NCBI RefSeq assembly: GCF_019218635.1
Contig: NZ_JAHUZB010000002.1
Coordinates: 434,001 to 498,000 of the forward strand
Direction of reading: 5' to 3'
DNA length: 64,000 nt
DNA from: Enterococcus alishanensis
GTDB lineage: Bacteria > Bacillota > Bacilli > Lactobacillales > Enterococcaceae
In this document: positions 1 to 8,708 of the stretch, in pieces
How the letters are laid out: each line of letters starts with the position of its first letter
Position numbering within the stretch: the stretch's first letter is position 1
The notes under the pieces: generated by a model
Seen by the model: only the letters and a program-made list of their open reading frames with translations
Databases searched by the model: none
What the model was told of the DNA's origin: nothing
Position numbers and translations under genes: made by a program

Positions 1-191
1 GGAATTACTTAGAAAATATCGGTGCGATTGTCCTAACGCCAGAGAAAATAGCCAAGATAATTATCAGTAAGGTAGGTACGAATACTCGTGAAATTAATCG
101 TCCCCATATGATGGAAGTGGCTAGCCGCTTTTATACATTATTCCCAAGAATTGGTGATTTTTTGGCTGGCGGTTTATTTAATACAAAATAG
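1..191 (+). CDS. C-terminal end of a probable short-chain dehydrogenase (partial)
   Basis: An open frame runs in from the left edge (first whole codon at base 3) and stops at TAG 189-191, giving about 62 residues that end in FLAGGLFNTK. The fragment has no catalytic motif. The helical tail with EINRPHMMEVASRFY and its place directly before lapA-like and recJ genes fit the SDR-family oxidoreductase found beside recJ in enterococci and relatives, but that is recall of gene order and not motif evidence. The next gene follows after 12 bases, so the two may be co-transcribed. The true start lies outside the window. Confidence 0.5.
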   Translation, partial: NYLENIGAIVLTPEKIAKIIISKVGTNTREINRPHMMEVASRFYTLFPRIGDFLAGGLFNTK

Positions 192-203
192 GATGTGACG
201 CGG

Positions 204-629
204 ATGAAAAAGCAATGGAAAGTGATCGTAGGTTTTCTGCTAGTTTTATTAATCGTATTATTTGCCGTGTTGAACAGTCAAGATGTACCAGTTAGTTTCG
301 GATTTTCTAGTTTCAAAAGTCCGTTAATCATCGTGATTATTGGCTCTGCACTAATTGGTGCCTTAGTGGTTTTCTTAACTTCAAGTGCGAATTTATTTCA
401 ACAAAGAAAACAGATTAAACAACTTGAACAGCAAGTAAAGGATTTTGAAACTGATCATGATAAAAAAGTTGATCAGGCTATCGCTGATTATAAAACCGAT
501 CATGAACAAGAAGTAGCCACTTTGACTGCGAATTATGAAAGTATGTTAAAAGATAAAGAAGCTGAAATTAATCAATTAAGAAATCAAGAAACAGAAAACA
601 AAAGTGAACCTTTAAATTATTACGATTAA
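204..629 (+). CDS. LapA-domain (DUF1049-like) membrane protein with coiled-coil tail
   Basis: A 141-residue protein with two membrane segments (about 7-23 and 40-60) joined by a short loop containing NSQDVPVSFGF, followed by a charged, heptad-like soluble tail rich in Lys, Glu and Gln (about 66-135). This is the layout of LapA / YtjA-type small membrane proteins, whose role in Gram-positives is poorly defined (in E. coli LapA acts with LapB in envelope assembly). I chose ATG 204 because AGGATG lies 8 bases upstream; an in-frame GTG at 195 lacks a ribosome site. It sits between a probable dehydrogenase and recJ and is closed by a terminator. Confidence 0.7.
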   Translation: MKKQWKVIVGFLLVLLIVLFAVLNSQDVPVSFGFSSFKSPLIIVIIGSALIGALVVFLTSSANLFQQRKQIKQLEQQVKDFETDHDKKVDQAIADYKTDHEQEVATLTANYESMLKDKEAEINQLRNQETENKSEPLNYYD

Positions 630-639
630 AAGCAAATCT

Positions 640-673
640 GAGAACAAATAAGCAAAAATTTGTTCTCTTTTTT
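640..673 (+). terminator. Intrinsic terminator after the LapA-like gene
   Basis: A 10-bp stem, GAGAACAAAT with ATTTGTTCTC (640-649 and 658-667), is followed by six T residues. It ends the upstream transcript just before the recJ promoter region. Confidence 0.85.
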
Positions 674-674
674 G

Positions 675-702
675 TTGTCAAAAATATTCCATGCTATACT
701 AT
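675..702 (+). promoter_or_regulatory. Probable recJ promoter
   Basis: TTGTCA (675-680) and TACTAT (697-702) are spaced by 16 bases, directly after the preceding terminator and 20 bases before the recJ start. The -10 is imperfect, so confidence is moderate. Confidence 0.45.
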
Positions 703-722
703 TAAAGTTGGGATGTGAAAGC

Positions 723-3011
723 GTGAAACAAAATAATTATCAATGGAAGATACCGCCAGTCGAAACGGTTGATGAAAATTTTAAAAATGAAATGGAAAAA
801 GCCGGATATACAGAAAATTTCATTACATTATTATGGCAAAGAAATATACATACGATGGCTGCTTTTGAAGAATTGAAAAATACCGATATCAGCGATTTAC
901 ATGATCCATTTTTACTTCATGATATGGATAAAGCAGTTGAGCGTATTCAAACTGCGATAATGGAAGGCGAGCCGATTTTGATTTACGGCGACTATGATGC
1001 AGACGGAATAACTAGTACATCGATTTTAAAGGAAGCATTAGAAACATTAGGTGCTGAAGTCGGTTTTGTCTTACCCAATCGTTTTATTCATGGTTATGGG
1101 CCAAATAAAGAATTATTTGCTGAAAAAATTGACGAAGGATTTAGTTTGATTATTACGGTGGATAACGGAGTTGCTGGGAATGAAGCGATTGCTTATGCCA
1201 ACCAACAAAACATTGATGTGATTGTGACAGACCACCATGAATTGCCACCAGAACTTCCTGAAGCCTATTGTATTATCCATCCAAGATTTCCAGGTGGTAA
1301 TTATCCATTTGGTGAATTATCGGGAGCAGGTGTGGCTTTTAAACTAGCAACGGCTTTACTTGAAGAGGTTCCAGTAGAGTTGCTTGATCTAGCTTGTGTA
1401 GGGACGATTGCGGACTTAGTTTCCTTAACTGGAGAAAATCGTACAATTGTTAAACTAGGTTTACAAGTAATTAAGCAAAATCAACGATTAGGACTGACTC
1501 AATTACTAAAAGTCAGCGGTGTAGATTATCAAAAGATTGATGAAACGAGTATTGGTTTTAGTATCGGGCCTCGTTTAAATGCGATCGGACGTTTGGGAGA
1601 TCCTAATCCAGCAGTGGATTTAATGACTACTTTTGATCCGGATTTAGCCAACGAGCTTGCTGAAAAACTTAATTTAATAAATGATGAGCGAAAAAAAATT
1701 GTTCAGGATATTACTGCAGAAGCTTTAACGATGCTTGATGAGACAGCACAAGTCCATTTACTAGCAAAAGAAAACTGGAATCCTGGAGTATTGGGTATTG
1801 TTGCCGGAAATATTTTAAAACAAACAGGAAAGCCAGCGATTGTATTAGCTATTGATGATGAAGGAAATGCTAAAGGCTCTGGTAGAAGTGTCGATAGTTT
1901 AGACTTATTCGCGATGTTAAATACGATGAGAGAATACTTTACTCATTTTGGCGGTCACGCAGCAGCTATCGGTTTAACCATGCCCGTAGAAAAAATACCT
2001 GCTTTACAAGCAGAAATGAATCAATATATTTCAAATAATCAGATCGATTTATCAAAAAGCAATAGCTTGTTAATCGATGAAAAAATATCTATATCGGATA
2101 TCTCTTTAAAATTAACCGATGAATTAAAAGTTTTAGCCCCTTTTGGCACTGATAACCCTGCTCCACAGTTTATGCTTGAGACGGGCAAAGTGAGTGGCTT
2201 TCGTTTAATTGGTGGCGACCATCAGCATGTAAAATTTAGCTTAGTGGACAAAGAGTCAGAAGTAGACGTTATTGGTTTTAATTTTGGTGAAAGTCAAGAG
2301 GAATTACAACAAGATGATCTTTCCTTTGTTGGCGTATTAGAAATCAATGAATGGAATGGACAGAAGAAAGTTCAGTTTCGACTTATTGATTTTAAGTCAG
2401 AAGGTCTGCAAATAATTGACCGTCGTGCCAAACATACTTGGCAACAAAAAATTGACGGAGATAAACTGTTATACCTAGCTTTTCAACCAAAGACTAAAAA
2501 AGTTTTTCAACCAATTTTTGGTGATCAGATAATCACATTCGACCAAGCGTTACCAGCTGAAATTGATAGTTATCAGCAATTGGTGGTATTAGATTGTCCA
2601 GATGAATTAGCTATTTTGAAACAAATCGTTCACTTAGGTAACTTTCAAAAAGTCTATCTCTATCTTTATAGTCGTGATCAAGCTTATATTAATGGCATGC
2701 CTGATCGGCAACAATTCAAAGATTTATATAAATTTATCATAAAGCAACAAAAATTAGATGTGCGGTACAAGTTAAAAAACATTTCAAATTACTTAAGAAT
2801 TCCTGAGAATCTGCTAGTCTTTATGATTCACGTGTTTTCCGAGTTGAAATTTGTTACAATAGACAACGGTGTTTTGGAAGCTGTCTCGCAGCCGGAAAAT
2901 CGTTCATTTGAAGAAAGCCAAGCTTATCAGAAACGATTAGGTCAAATAAATAGTGAAAAATTTTTATTATTAGAAGATATCCAAAGCATCAGAAATTGGC
3001 TGCAAAATTAA
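723..3011 (+). CDS. recJ: Single-stranded-DNA-specific exonuclease RecJ
   Basis: A 762-residue DHH-family 5'-3' exonuclease for recombination and repair. The DHH domain shows DYDADG (about residues 90-95) and the name-giving DHH in VTDHHE (about 170-172), followed by LSGAGVAFKLA. The DHHA1 domain carries GGHAAAIG near 410-417. After the OB-fold region there is a long C-terminal extension typical of Firmicute RecJ, which explains a length well above the roughly 580 residues of E. coli RecJ. I chose the GTG at 723 because upstream in-frame codons cross the terminator and promoter. apt follows within 45 bases, the usual Firmicute pairing recJ-apt. Confidence 0.96.
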   Translation: MKQNNYQWKIPPVETVDENFKNEMEKAGYTENFITLLWQRNIHTMAAFEELKNTDISDLHDPFLLHDMDKAVERIQTAIMEGEPILIYGDYDADGITSTSILKEALETLGAEVGFVLPNRFIHGYGPNKELFAEKIDEGFSLIITVDNGVAGNEAIAYANQQNIDVIVTDHHELPPELPEAYCIIHPRFPGGNYPFGELSGAGVAFKLATALLEEVPVELLDLACVGTIADLVSLTGENRTIVKLGLQVIKQNQRLGLTQLLKVSGVDYQKIDETSIGFSIGPRLNAIGRLGDPNPAVDLMTTFDPDLANELAEKLNLINDERKKIVQDITAEALTMLDETAQVHLLAKENWNPGVLGIVAGNILKQTGKPAIVLAIDDEGNAKGSGRSVDSLDLFAMLNTMREYFTHFGGHAAAIGLTMPVEKIPALQAEMNQYISNNQIDLSKSNSLLIDEKISISDISLKLTDELKVLAPFGTDNPAPQFMLETGKVSGFRLIGGDHQHVKFSLVDKESEVDVIGFNFGESQEELQQDDLSFVGVLEINEWNGQKKVQFRLIDFKSEGLQIIDRRAKHTWQQKIDGDKLLYLAFQPKTKKVFQPIFGDQIITFDQALPAEIDSYQQLVVLDCPDELAILKQIVHLGNFQKVYLYLYSRDQAYINGMPDRQQFKDLYKFIIKQQKLDVRYKLKNISNYLRIPENLLVFMIHVFSELKFVTIDNGVLEAVSQPENRSFEESQAYQKRLGQINSEKFLLLEDIQSIRNWLQN

Positions 3012-3053
3012 AGTAAATAAATAGGTTATAGTATGAAGCAGGAGGAAACACAG

Positions 3054-3566
3054 ATGAATTTGAAAGATTATGTGGCAAGTATTGAAGACTATCCTAAAGA
3101 GGGAATTGTTTTCCGTGATATTTCACCATTAATGGCAGACGGAGATGCTTACCGAGAAGCAACTAAGCAAATTGTTGATTATGCTAAAGAAAAGCAAATT
3201 GACATGGTCGTTGGGCCAGAAGCACGTGGTTTTATTGTTGGTTGCCCAGTGGCTTATGAATTAGGTGTTGGTTTTGCACCTGTTCGTAAACCTGGTAAAC
3301 TTCCGAGAGAAACAATCGAAGTGGAATACGATAAAGAATATGGAACAGACACATTAACTCTTCACAGTGACGCGATCAAACCAGGACAACGGGTTCTAGT
3401 GACAGATGACTTATTAGCGACAGGTGGGACAGTTAAGGCGACGATCGAATTAATTGAACAACTTGGTGGGATTGTAGTCGGTTGTGCATTTTTAATCGAG
3501 TTAGAAGATTTACATGGCCGTGATAAAATTGCTAATTATGAAATTTTGACATTGATGGATTATTAA
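3054..3566 (+). CDS. apt: Adenine phosphoribosyltransferase
   Basis: Cytoplasmic purine salvage enzyme: adenine plus PRPP gives AMP. The 170-residue length is that of the family. The PRPP-binding motif is [12 protein letters not shown], and the N-terminal FRDISPLM and the central [11 protein letters not shown] segment are characteristic. The start at ATG 3054 is set by AGGAGG at 3040-3045, eight bases away; an in-frame ATG at 3033 lacks such a site. It is probably read from the recJ promoter and is closed by a strong two-way terminator. Confidence 0.97.
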   Translation: MNLKDYVASIEDYPKEGIVFRDISPLMADGDAYREATKQIVDYAKEKQIDMVVGPEARGFIVGCPVAYELGVGFAPVRKPGKLPRETIEVEYDKEYGTDTLTLHSDAIKPGQRVLVTDDLLATGGTVKATIELIEQLGGIVVGCAFLIELEDLHGRDKIANYEILTLMDY

Positions 3567-3607
3567 AAAATCAGCCAAAGCTATATGTAGCCTTGGCTGA
3601 TTTTTTA
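3564..3607. terminator. Bidirectional terminator between apt and the SOS membrane-protein gene
   Basis: AATCAGCCAA pairs with TTGGCTGATT, with A residues on the left and T residues on the right, so it can end both apt (plus strand) and the converging gene that stops at 3608 (minus strand). Confidence 0.85.
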
Positions 3608-3880
3608 TTATGCTGATTTATGAAAATGATCGGTATAATCATAAGGATTTACGTAGTAGTAATCTTCTCGTGGTTCATCTTCTGGATAATAATGTGGATT
3701 CATTTGTGCCATCTTGCGGCGTTTTTGCCGTTGTGCGTATCTCTTGTCATCCCAAAGCATGAACCAAGTCAAAAACAATCCCGAAAAGAACAGTACGTTA
3801 GCCAAAAGACTCAATTTTCCAATCAATAAACCTAACAATAAAACTGCAATAATTAGTCCAAAACGACGAATAGCTTTCAT
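3608..3880 (-). CDS. Small membrane protein under LexA control (unknown; candidate SOS checkpoint protein)
   Basis: I do not recognise this 90-residue protein. It has a basic N-terminus (MKAIRRF), two closely spaced hydrophobic segments (about 7-20 and 24-43), then a soluble tail with a very basic patch (KRYAQRQKRRK) and a Tyr/Asp/Glu-rich end. The start is set by AAGGAGTG eight bases upstream. Its own promoter carries two LexA boxes, one inside the -35/-10 spacer and one at the start site, so tight SOS control is a well-supported inference. It lies next to lexA, where other Firmicutes place small membrane division inhibitors (YneA in Bacillus, SosA in Staphylococcus). It has no LysM domain and no visible sequence likeness to YneA, so a checkpoint role is only a hypothesis. 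Confidence 0.8.
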   Translation of the reverse strand: MKAIRRFGLIIAVLLLGLLIGKLSLLANVLFFSGLFLTWFMLWDDKRYAQRQKRRKMAQMNPHYYPEDEPREDYYYVNPYDYTDHFHKSA

Positions 3881-3908
3881 TTTTGATTCACTCCTTAAAA
3901 ATATGTAT

Positions 3909-3958
3909 AGAACAAACGTTCGTATTTCTATTATACGAATGTTTGTTCGATTTGTAAA
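3909..3958 (-). promoter_or_regulatory. Promoter with two LexA (SOS) boxes
   Basis: Read on the minus strand, TTTACA (3953-3958) and TATAAT (3930-3935) are spaced by exactly 17 bases. The spacer holds a 14-bp LexA box, CGAACAAACATTCG (3936-3949), one mismatch from the CGAAC-N4-GTTCG consensus. A second box, CGAACGTTTGTTCT (3909-3922), also one mismatch, covers the expected start of transcription. Binding at either site would block RNA polymerase. Confidence 0.88.
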
Positions 3959-3991
3959 GAAAAAAATTAATCGGAGTTCCACCGATTAATT
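3958..3991 (-). terminator. lexA terminator
   Basis: On the minus strand a 10-bp stem AATTAATCGG / CCGATTAATT (3965-3991) is followed by seven T residues. It separates lexA from the small SOS gene, which therefore depends on its own promoter. Confidence 0.82.
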
Positions 3992-3996
3992 GATTC

Positions 3997-4620
3997 TTAA
4001 AAAATATGGTTTCGATATAAGCCAACGACTTTTCCTAAAATAGAGACATTTTCTAAAATAATAGGTGCCATGGTATCATTTTCTGGTTGTAAGCGAAAAT
4101 GATCAGTCTCCCGATAAAATCTTTTACAAGTTGCTTCGTTTTCATCCGTCATCGCAATGACAATCTCTCCGTTAACAGCTGAAGCTTGTTTACGTACAAT
4201 CACATGGTCACCGTCATAAATGCCAGCATTAATCATACTTTCTCCTCGAATCGTTAGCATAAACAAACTGCCATCTTCACTTGATAAATCTGGCGGCACA
4301 GGGAAAAAGTCAGATGCTTCTTCTACCGCGAGAATCGGTTCGCCTGCTGTAACGACGCCTAACATTGGTATGACTTTTGGTGCAGCACCAATCTTTTCTA
4401 ATCCCGTGATCGTTAATTCTATTGCTCTAGGCTTTGTTGGATCTCGTTGAATCCAGCCTTTTTTTTCAAGTCTTGCTAAATGACCGTGAACAGTTGAAGT
4501 CGATGATAAGTTCACCGCTTCTCCAATCTCACGAACGGTTGGCGGGTAACCTTTGAATTCAACCCGTTCATGGATAAAACGAAGAACTTCTAATTGTTTC
4601 GTCTCGGTTCTCTTTGCCAT
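3997..4620 (-). CDS. lexA: LexA repressor (SOS response)
   Basis: A 207-residue transcriptional repressor and self-cleaving S24 peptidase. The N-terminal winged helix includes [12 protein letters not shown] and the recognition helix region [19 protein letters not shown]. The cleavage site is the Ala-Gly bond in VTAGEP. The catalytic serine is in [14 protein letters not shown] and the lysine in EATCKRF. ATG 4620 is preceded by AGAGGTG; a longer frame from 4644 has no ribosome site. It is divergent from ynzC, and a LexA box over its -35 shows autoregulation. Confidence 0.97.
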   Translation of the reverse strand: MAKRTETKQLEVLRFIHERVEFKGYPPTVREIGEAVNLSSTSTVHGHLARLEKKGWIQRDPTKPRAIELTITGLEKIGAAPKVIPMLGVVTAGEPILAVEEASDFFPVPPDLSSEDGSLFMLTIRGESMINAGIYDGDHVIVRKQASAVNGEIVIAMTDENEATCKRFYRETDHFRLQPENDTMAPIILENVSILGKVVGLYRNHIF

Positions 4621-4644
4621 GATCACACCTCTTTCTATAAACAA

Positions 4645-4680
4645 AGTTTAGCATAGAATAAAAAATCAAACAAGCGTTCG
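4645..4680 (-). promoter_or_regulatory. lexA promoter with LexA box
   Basis: On the minus strand TTGTTT (4668-4673) and an extended -10 TGC-TAAACT (TAAACT 4645-4650) are 17 bases apart. A LexA box, CGAACGCTTGTTTG (4667-4680), one mismatch from consensus, covers the -35. This is the expected autoregulatory site and also lies upstream of the divergent ynzC. Confidence 0.82.
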
Positions 4681-4700
4681 TATTTATTTTTCTATTCTAA

Positions 4701-4729
4701 TTATTATTTTTTGAATTTTTATGTATAAT
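4701..4729 (+). promoter_or_regulatory. Probable ynzC promoter
   Basis: A consensus TATAAT (4724-4729) follows a poor -35, TTATTA (4701-4706), at 17 bases. The lexA-side LexA box ends 20 bases upstream of this -35, so direct SOS repression of ynzC is uncertain. Confidence 0.45.
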
Positions 4730-4752
4730 ATAGTCAAAGTGAGGTGTATAAA

Positions 4753-4995
4753 ATGCTTTCTGAAGAAAAAATTGCTCGTATCAATGAGTTAGCAAAAAAG
4801 AAAAAAACAAGTGGATTGTCTGATGAAGAAACAAAAGAACAAAAGGAATTACGTGAAGAGTATTTGCAATCTGTTCGTGGTGGGATGAGACATCATATTG
4901 AAGGGATGAAGGTAGTCGATCCTGATGGAAAAGATGTTACACCTGATAAATTGAAGAAAATTCAAAAAGAAAAAGGACTGCATAATAGAAAATAA
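4753..4995 (+). CDS. ynzC: YnzC-family small protein (DUF896)
   Basis: An 80-residue, highly charged cytoplasmic protein with the DUF896 pattern: an N-terminal helical hairpin ([16 protein letters not shown] ... LTKEQ-like segment [13 protein letters not shown]) followed by [25 protein letters not shown] in two pieces. In B. subtilis ynzC is the third gene of the SOS operon yneA-yneB-ynzC, divergent from lexA and upstream of tkt; here the lexA / ynzC / tkt order is kept but yneA and yneB are absent. ATG 4753 is preceded by GAGGTG at 4741-4746. Function unknown. Confidence 0.85.
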   Translation: MLSEEKIARINELAKKKKTSGLSDEETKEQKELREEYLQSVRGGMRHHIEGMKVVDPDGKDVTPDKLKKIQKEKGLHNRK

Positions 4996-5010
4996 TCATG
5001 TATTTCTATA

Positions 5011-5039
5011 TTGAATAACCGTATTAAATCGGTTACAAT
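5011..5039 (+). promoter_or_regulatory. tkt promoter
   Basis: TTGAAT (5011-5016) and TACAAT (5034-5039) with a 17-base spacer, 50 bases before the tkt start. Good match to a sigma-A promoter. Confidence 0.7.
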
Positions 5040-5088
5040 GAAATTTGTAATAATAAAAGTATTTAGCACCAAAAAGGAGGAAAAGTTT

Positions 5089-7083
5089 TTGTTCGACAAA
5101 ACAGATCAACTAGGTGTCAACACCATCCGTACATTAAGTATTGAAGCAATTCAAAAAGCCAATTCAGGTCATCCAGGTTTACCAATGGGTGCTGCACCTA
5201 TGGCTTATGCATTATGGACAAAACATTTGAACATCAATCCAGCAACTTCATTAAACTGGCCAAATCGTGACCGTTTTATTTTATCTGCAGGACACGGTTC
5301 AGCAATGCTTTATAGCTTGCTTCATTTAGCAGGATTTAATGTTACTATTGATGATTTGAAAAATTTCCGTCAATGGGAAAGTAAAACACCAGGGCATCCG
5401 GAATACCATTTTACTGATGGCGTCGAAGCAACAACTGGTCCTTTAGGCCAAGGAATTGCCATGGCTGTTGGGATGGCAATGGCTGAAGCACATCTAGCTG
5501 CTACTTATAACCGAGACAGTTTTAAAGTGATGGATCATTATACTTACACGCTTGTTGGTGATGGTGATTTAATGGAAGGTGTCTCACAAGAAGCTAGTTC
5601 TATGGCTGGTCATATGAAACTTGGCAAATTAATTGCTTTATATGATTCAAACGATATTTCATTAGATGGTCCAACCAATAAAGCTTTTACCGAAAATGTT
5701 GGTGCTCGCTATGAAGCTTATGGTTGGCAACATATTTTAGTAAAAGATGGTAATGATTTAGAAGCCATTTCAAAAGCGATTGAAAAAGCAAAAGCTGAAA
5801 CTGAAAAACCAACTTTGATTGAAGTTAAAACAGTTATTGGATTTGGCGCTCCAGATGAAGGAACTAGTAAAGTTCATGGGGCACCATTAGGAGCAGAAGG
5901 TATTGACGTGGCGAAAGCAGTCTATGGTTGGGAATATCCTGATTTTACAGTGCCTGAAGAAGTAGCTGCACGTTTTAAAGCAGATATTCAAGATAAAGGT
6001 GCAAAAGCCGAAGCTGATTGGGATGAAATGTTTGCTAATTATGCTAATGTTCATTCTGAATTAGCAAAGCAATTTAAAGATGCTTTCAACAATGTTTTAC
6101 CTGAAAATTGGGATGAAGCTATTCCTGTTTATGAAGAAGGTTCAAGTCAAGCGAGCCGCGTATCTAGTAAAGATGTGATTCAAGGAATTGCTAAGAATTT
6201 ACCAACTTTCTGGGGCGGATCTGCTGATTTATCTGGTTCAAATAATACAACAATTGCAGATGAAAAAGAATTCCAACCAGGTTCTTACGAAGGACGTAAT
6301 ATTTGGTTTGGTGTTCGTGAATTTGCAATGGCGGCAGCTATGAACGGTATTCATCTACATGGTGGGACAAGAGTTTATGGCGGAACATTCTTTGTTTTCG
6401 TTGATTATCTTCGTCCAGCGGTTCGTTTATCTGCGATTCAAGGTTTACCAGTCACTTATGTCTTAACACATGACTCAGTAGCGGTTGGTGAAGATGGACC
6501 GACTCATGAACCAATCGAACAATTAGCTAGTATGCGTGCAATGCCAAATGTTCAAGTAATTCGTCCAGCTGATGGTAACGAAACAGCAGCAGCTTGGAGA
6601 GTGGCTATCGAAACAAATGATAAACCAACATTTTTAGTTTTAAGCCGTCAAAACTTACCAGTCTTACCAAATAGCAAAGAAATTACTGATGCTGGCGTGA
6701 AACACGGTGGATATGTCGTGTCTAAACAATCTGGTGAAACACCAGAAGGAATTTTAATTGCAACTGGTTCTGAAGTAAGCTTAGCAATCGAAGCGCAAAA
6801 AGTTCTGAAAGAACAAGGCAAAGATGTTTCTGTCGTATCATTACCAAGTTTTGATTTATTTGAAGCACAAGATGCAGCTTATAAAGAATCTGTTCTACCT
6901 AAATCAGTTAAAAAACGTGTAGCAATTGAAGCTGGTTCAAGTTTTGGTTGGGAACGGTATGCAACGACTGAAGGAACAACGATTACGATTGATCATTTTG
7001 GTGCCTCAGCACCTGGACCATTTGTATTAGAACAATTTGGTTTCACAACTGAAAATGTGGTAAATACATTTAACCAATTATAA
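5089..7083 (+). CDS. tkt: Transketolase
   Basis: A 664-residue thiamine-diphosphate enzyme that moves two-carbon ketol units between pentose-pathway sugars, linking to the shikimate pathway through erythrose-4-phosphate. The N-terminal domain has [19 protein letters not shown] and the ThDP motif [13 protein letters not shown]; the pyrimidine-binding domain has [16 protein letters not shown] and [16 protein letters not shown]. The TTG at 5089 is chosen because AGGAGG (5075-5080) is eight bases upstream and [20 protein letters not shown] matches the family N-terminus. It has its own promoter and terminator. Confidence 0.97.
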   Translation: MFDKTDQLGVNTIRTLSIEAIQKANSGHPGLPMGAAPMAYALWTKHLNINPATSLNWPNRDRFILSAGHGSAMLYSLLHLAGFNVTIDDLKNFRQWESKTPGHPEYHFTDGVEATTGPLGQGIAMAVGMAMAEAHLAATYNRDSFKVMDHYTYTLVGDGDLMEGVSQEASSMAGHMKLGKLIALYDSNDISLDGPTNKAFTENVGARYEAYGWQHILVKDGNDLEAISKAIEKAKAETEKPTLIEVKTVIGFGAPDEGTSKVHGAPLGAEGIDVAKAVYGWEYPDFTVPEEVAARFKADIQDKGAKAEADWDEMFANYANVHSELAKQFKDAFNNVLPENWDEAIPVYEEGSSQASRVSSKDVIQGIAKNLPTFWGGSADLSGSNNTTIADEKEFQPGSYEGRNIWFGVREFAMAAAMNGIHLHGGTRVYGGTFFVFVDYLRPAVRLSAIQGLPVTYVLTHDSVAVGEDGPTHEPIEQLASMRAMPNVQVIRPADGNETAAAWRVAIETNDKPTFLVLSRQNLPVLPNSKEITDAGVKHGGYVVSKQSGETPEGILIATGSEVSLAIEAQKVLKEQGKDVSVVSLPSFDLFEAQDAAYKESVLPKSVKKRVAIEAGSSFGWERYATTEGTTITIDHFGASAPGPFVLEQFGFTTENVVNTFNQL

Positions 7084-7096
7084 AAAAATATCTGAA

Positions 7097-7128
7097 GGAA
7101 GTAACCTATTAAAGGTTGCTTCTTTTTT
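7097..7128 (+). terminator. tkt terminator
   Basis: GAAGTAACC (7098-7106) pairs with GGTTGCTTC (7114-7122, one wobble) and six T residues follow. Confidence 0.82.
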
Positions 7129-7209
7129 ATTACGAAATTAAAATTTAGTTGCTTAATGATTACAGATGTTACACTCTTTTAACAAATCCATCAAAATATT
7201 TTGAAACGT

Positions 7210-7238
7210 TTGTGAATTATTTCTTGATGACCTATAAT
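7210..7238 (+). promoter_or_regulatory. Promoter of the glucosaminidase gene
   Basis: TTGTGA (7210-7215) and TATAAT (7233-7238) are spaced by 17 bases, 46 bases upstream of the start codon. Confidence 0.65.
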
Positions 7239-7284
7239 TATTATGAAAATAAAAGGATAATTAGGGAATAATTTGGAGGTACCA

Positions 7285-8118
7285 ATGAATCAATATAAAA
7301 CACGTAGTGAAAAACATCTAATTAAAAAGATGAGAAGAAAAACTATTGCAAAAAAGTCATTTGTATTGGCAGGAACGACTTTAGCGATTTCACCAATTGC
7401 AGTTAGTTTAAGTAATCATAGTTTGGTTGCTCAAGCAGAAGAAGTTTCAAGTCAGTCTGCTTTTATTAATCAAATTGGTCAATCGGCAGTAACTATTTCA
7501 GCAAATCACGATTTGTACGCGTCAATTATGATTGCTCAAGCTCTAGTGGAAAGTGGTTACGGTTCGTCTTCATTGTCACAAGCACCATACTATAATTTAT
7601 TTGGGGTAAAAGAATACAATGGTGGCGCATCTGTCAGTATGAGTACCCAAGAATACTTAAATGGTCAATGGGTAACGATGTCGGAACCGTTTGCCGTATA
7701 TAATTCGTATAATGAATCTTTTGAAGCGCACGCCGATCTTTTACAAGGAACTTATTATGCTGGGGCTTGGAAGAGTCACACGAGTAATTATCAGGAAGCA
7801 GCTTACTATTTACAAGGGCGTTATGCTACGGACCCAAGTTATGCCAGCAAACTAATTTCAATCATCCAAACTTATAATTTAACCCAATATGATACAGGTA
7901 CTACCGTTAACAATACAACTAATACAGCTCCCGCAACAGAAAGTACAGTAACTACTGAAACGAATGTAACAGCCACAACAAGTACTTACACTGTTGCAGC
8001 AGGAGATTCTTTATGGGGGATTGCATCTAGTCACGGAATTTCAGTTGATCAGTTATTAGCTAATAATGGTTTAAGTGCAGATTCCACATTATTACCAGGC
8101 CAACAACTTACAATTTAA
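7285..8118 (+). CDS. Secreted N-acetylglucosaminidase (autolysin) with LysM domain
   Basis: A 277-residue exported wall hydrolase. A long basic N-terminal region and hydrophobic stretch ending near SNHSLVAQAEE (about 30-57) form a signal peptide with an AQA-EE type cleavage site. The catalytic domain (about 60-200) is of the glucosaminidase / FlgJ type: FINQIGQSAVTISANHDLYAS split across IMIAQALVESGYGSSSLS with the expected acid in ALVESGYG, and YNLFGVK. A Thr/Asn-rich linker (about 205-235) leads to one C-terminal LysM (YTVAAGDSLWGIAS) for peptidoglycan binding. GGAGG at 7275-7279 sets the start. Monocistronic between a promoter and a terminator; likely a cell-separation autolysin. Confidence 0.9.
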   Translation: MNQYKTRSEKHLIKKMRRKTIAKKSFVLAGTTLAISPIAVSLSNHSLVAQAEEVSSQSAFINQIGQSAVTISANHDLYASIMIAQALVESGYGSSSLSQAPYYNLFGVKEYNGGASVSMSTQEYLNGQWVTMSEPFAVYNSYNESFEAHADLLQGTYYAGAWKSHTSNYQEAAYYLQGRYATDPSYASKLISIIQTYNLTQYDTGTTVNNTTNTAPATESTVTTETNVTATTSTYTVAAGDSLWGIASSHGISVDQLLANNGLSADSTLLPGQQLTI

Positions 8119-8126
8119 AAATGATT

Positions 8127-8154
8127 AAAAAGTACTGAAATTTCAGTGCTTTTT
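8127..8154 (+). terminator. Terminator after the glucosaminidase gene
   Basis: A near-perfect inverted repeat of 28 bases centred on GAAATTTC (8127-8154) with one wobble pair, ending in a T run. Confidence 0.8.
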
Positions 8155-8166
8155 ATTTTGAAAAAC

Positions 8167-8194
8167 TTGATTATATCAAGGAATTATCTATAAT
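8167..8194 (+). promoter_or_regulatory. perR promoter
   Basis: TTGATT (8167-8172) and TATAAT (8189-8194) with a 16-base spacer. The -10 overlaps an AT-rich partial dyad (ATTATCTATAATAA) that loosely resembles a Per box, compatible with autoregulation, but the match to the 7-1-7 consensus is poor. Confidence 0.6.
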
Positions 8195-8260
8195 AAGCTG
8201 GCTTTTATTTAAAAAGAATAGTATTATTTAAGAAAGATTATAAAAAGGAGGTTTCCTTTC

Positions 8261-8695
8261 ATGACAGAACAAACTGTAAACCACGCGATAGACGATTTAA
8301 AGGCTGGTGGTATTCGTATCACACCGCAACGTCATGCTATTTTAGAATACTTAATTACATATAAAAACCATCCAACTGCTGATGAGATATTTCAAGATTT
8401 AGAAAGTCGTTTTCCTAATATGAGTGTAGCAACGGTTTATAATAATTTAAGAAAATTTGTTAGTATCGGTATTGTTACAGAAATGAGTTATGGGGATACT
8501 GCTAGTCGATTTGACTATACTCAAAAAAAACATTACCATGCAATATGTAATGAATGTGGGAAAATTGAAGATTTTTCATATCCAGGATTAGAAGATGTAG
8601 AAATGGCTTCAAGTAAACTAACCGGCTTTCAAATAAATGAACATCGGCTAGAAGTTTATGGTATTTGTCCAGATTGTCAACAGAAAAATCAATAG
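8261..8695 (+). CDS. perR: Fur-family peroxide-stress repressor PerR
   Basis: A 144-residue metal-dependent repressor. The winged-helix part has RITPQRHAILEYL and MSVATVYNNLRKF. The dimerisation domain has two CxxC zinc sites, CNECGK and CPDC, and the regulatory metal ligands SRFD and HYHAIC, close to what I recall of Bacillus PerR (including the Asp in SRFD that favours PerR over Fur or Zur). PerR senses peroxide by metal-catalysed histidine oxidation. AAAAGGAGG lies upstream of ATG 8261. It stands alone between two terminators. Fur or Zur cannot be fully excluded without a phylogeny. Confidence 0.87.
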   Translation: MTEQTVNHAIDDLKAGGIRITPQRHAILEYLITYKNHPTADEIFQDLESRFPNMSVATVYNNLRKFVSIGIVTEMSYGDTASRFDYTQKKHYHAICNECGKIEDFSYPGLEDVEMASSKLTGFQINEHRLEVYGICPDCQQKNQ

Positions 8696-8708
8696 GCTAA
8701 ACAACTTT

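Noticed and set aside
3620-3989. Plus-strand ORFs opposite the small SOS gene
   Set aside because: They are antisense to a gene with a clear promoter and ribosome site, and themselves lack ribosome sites.
4220-4450. Plus-strand ORF inside lexA
   Set aside because: Shadow of lexA in another frame with no independent start signal.
8176-8205. Possible Per box over the perR promoter
   Set aside because: Only a loose AT-rich dyad; it does not keep the 7-1-7 inverted repeat. Mentioned in the promoter entry only.
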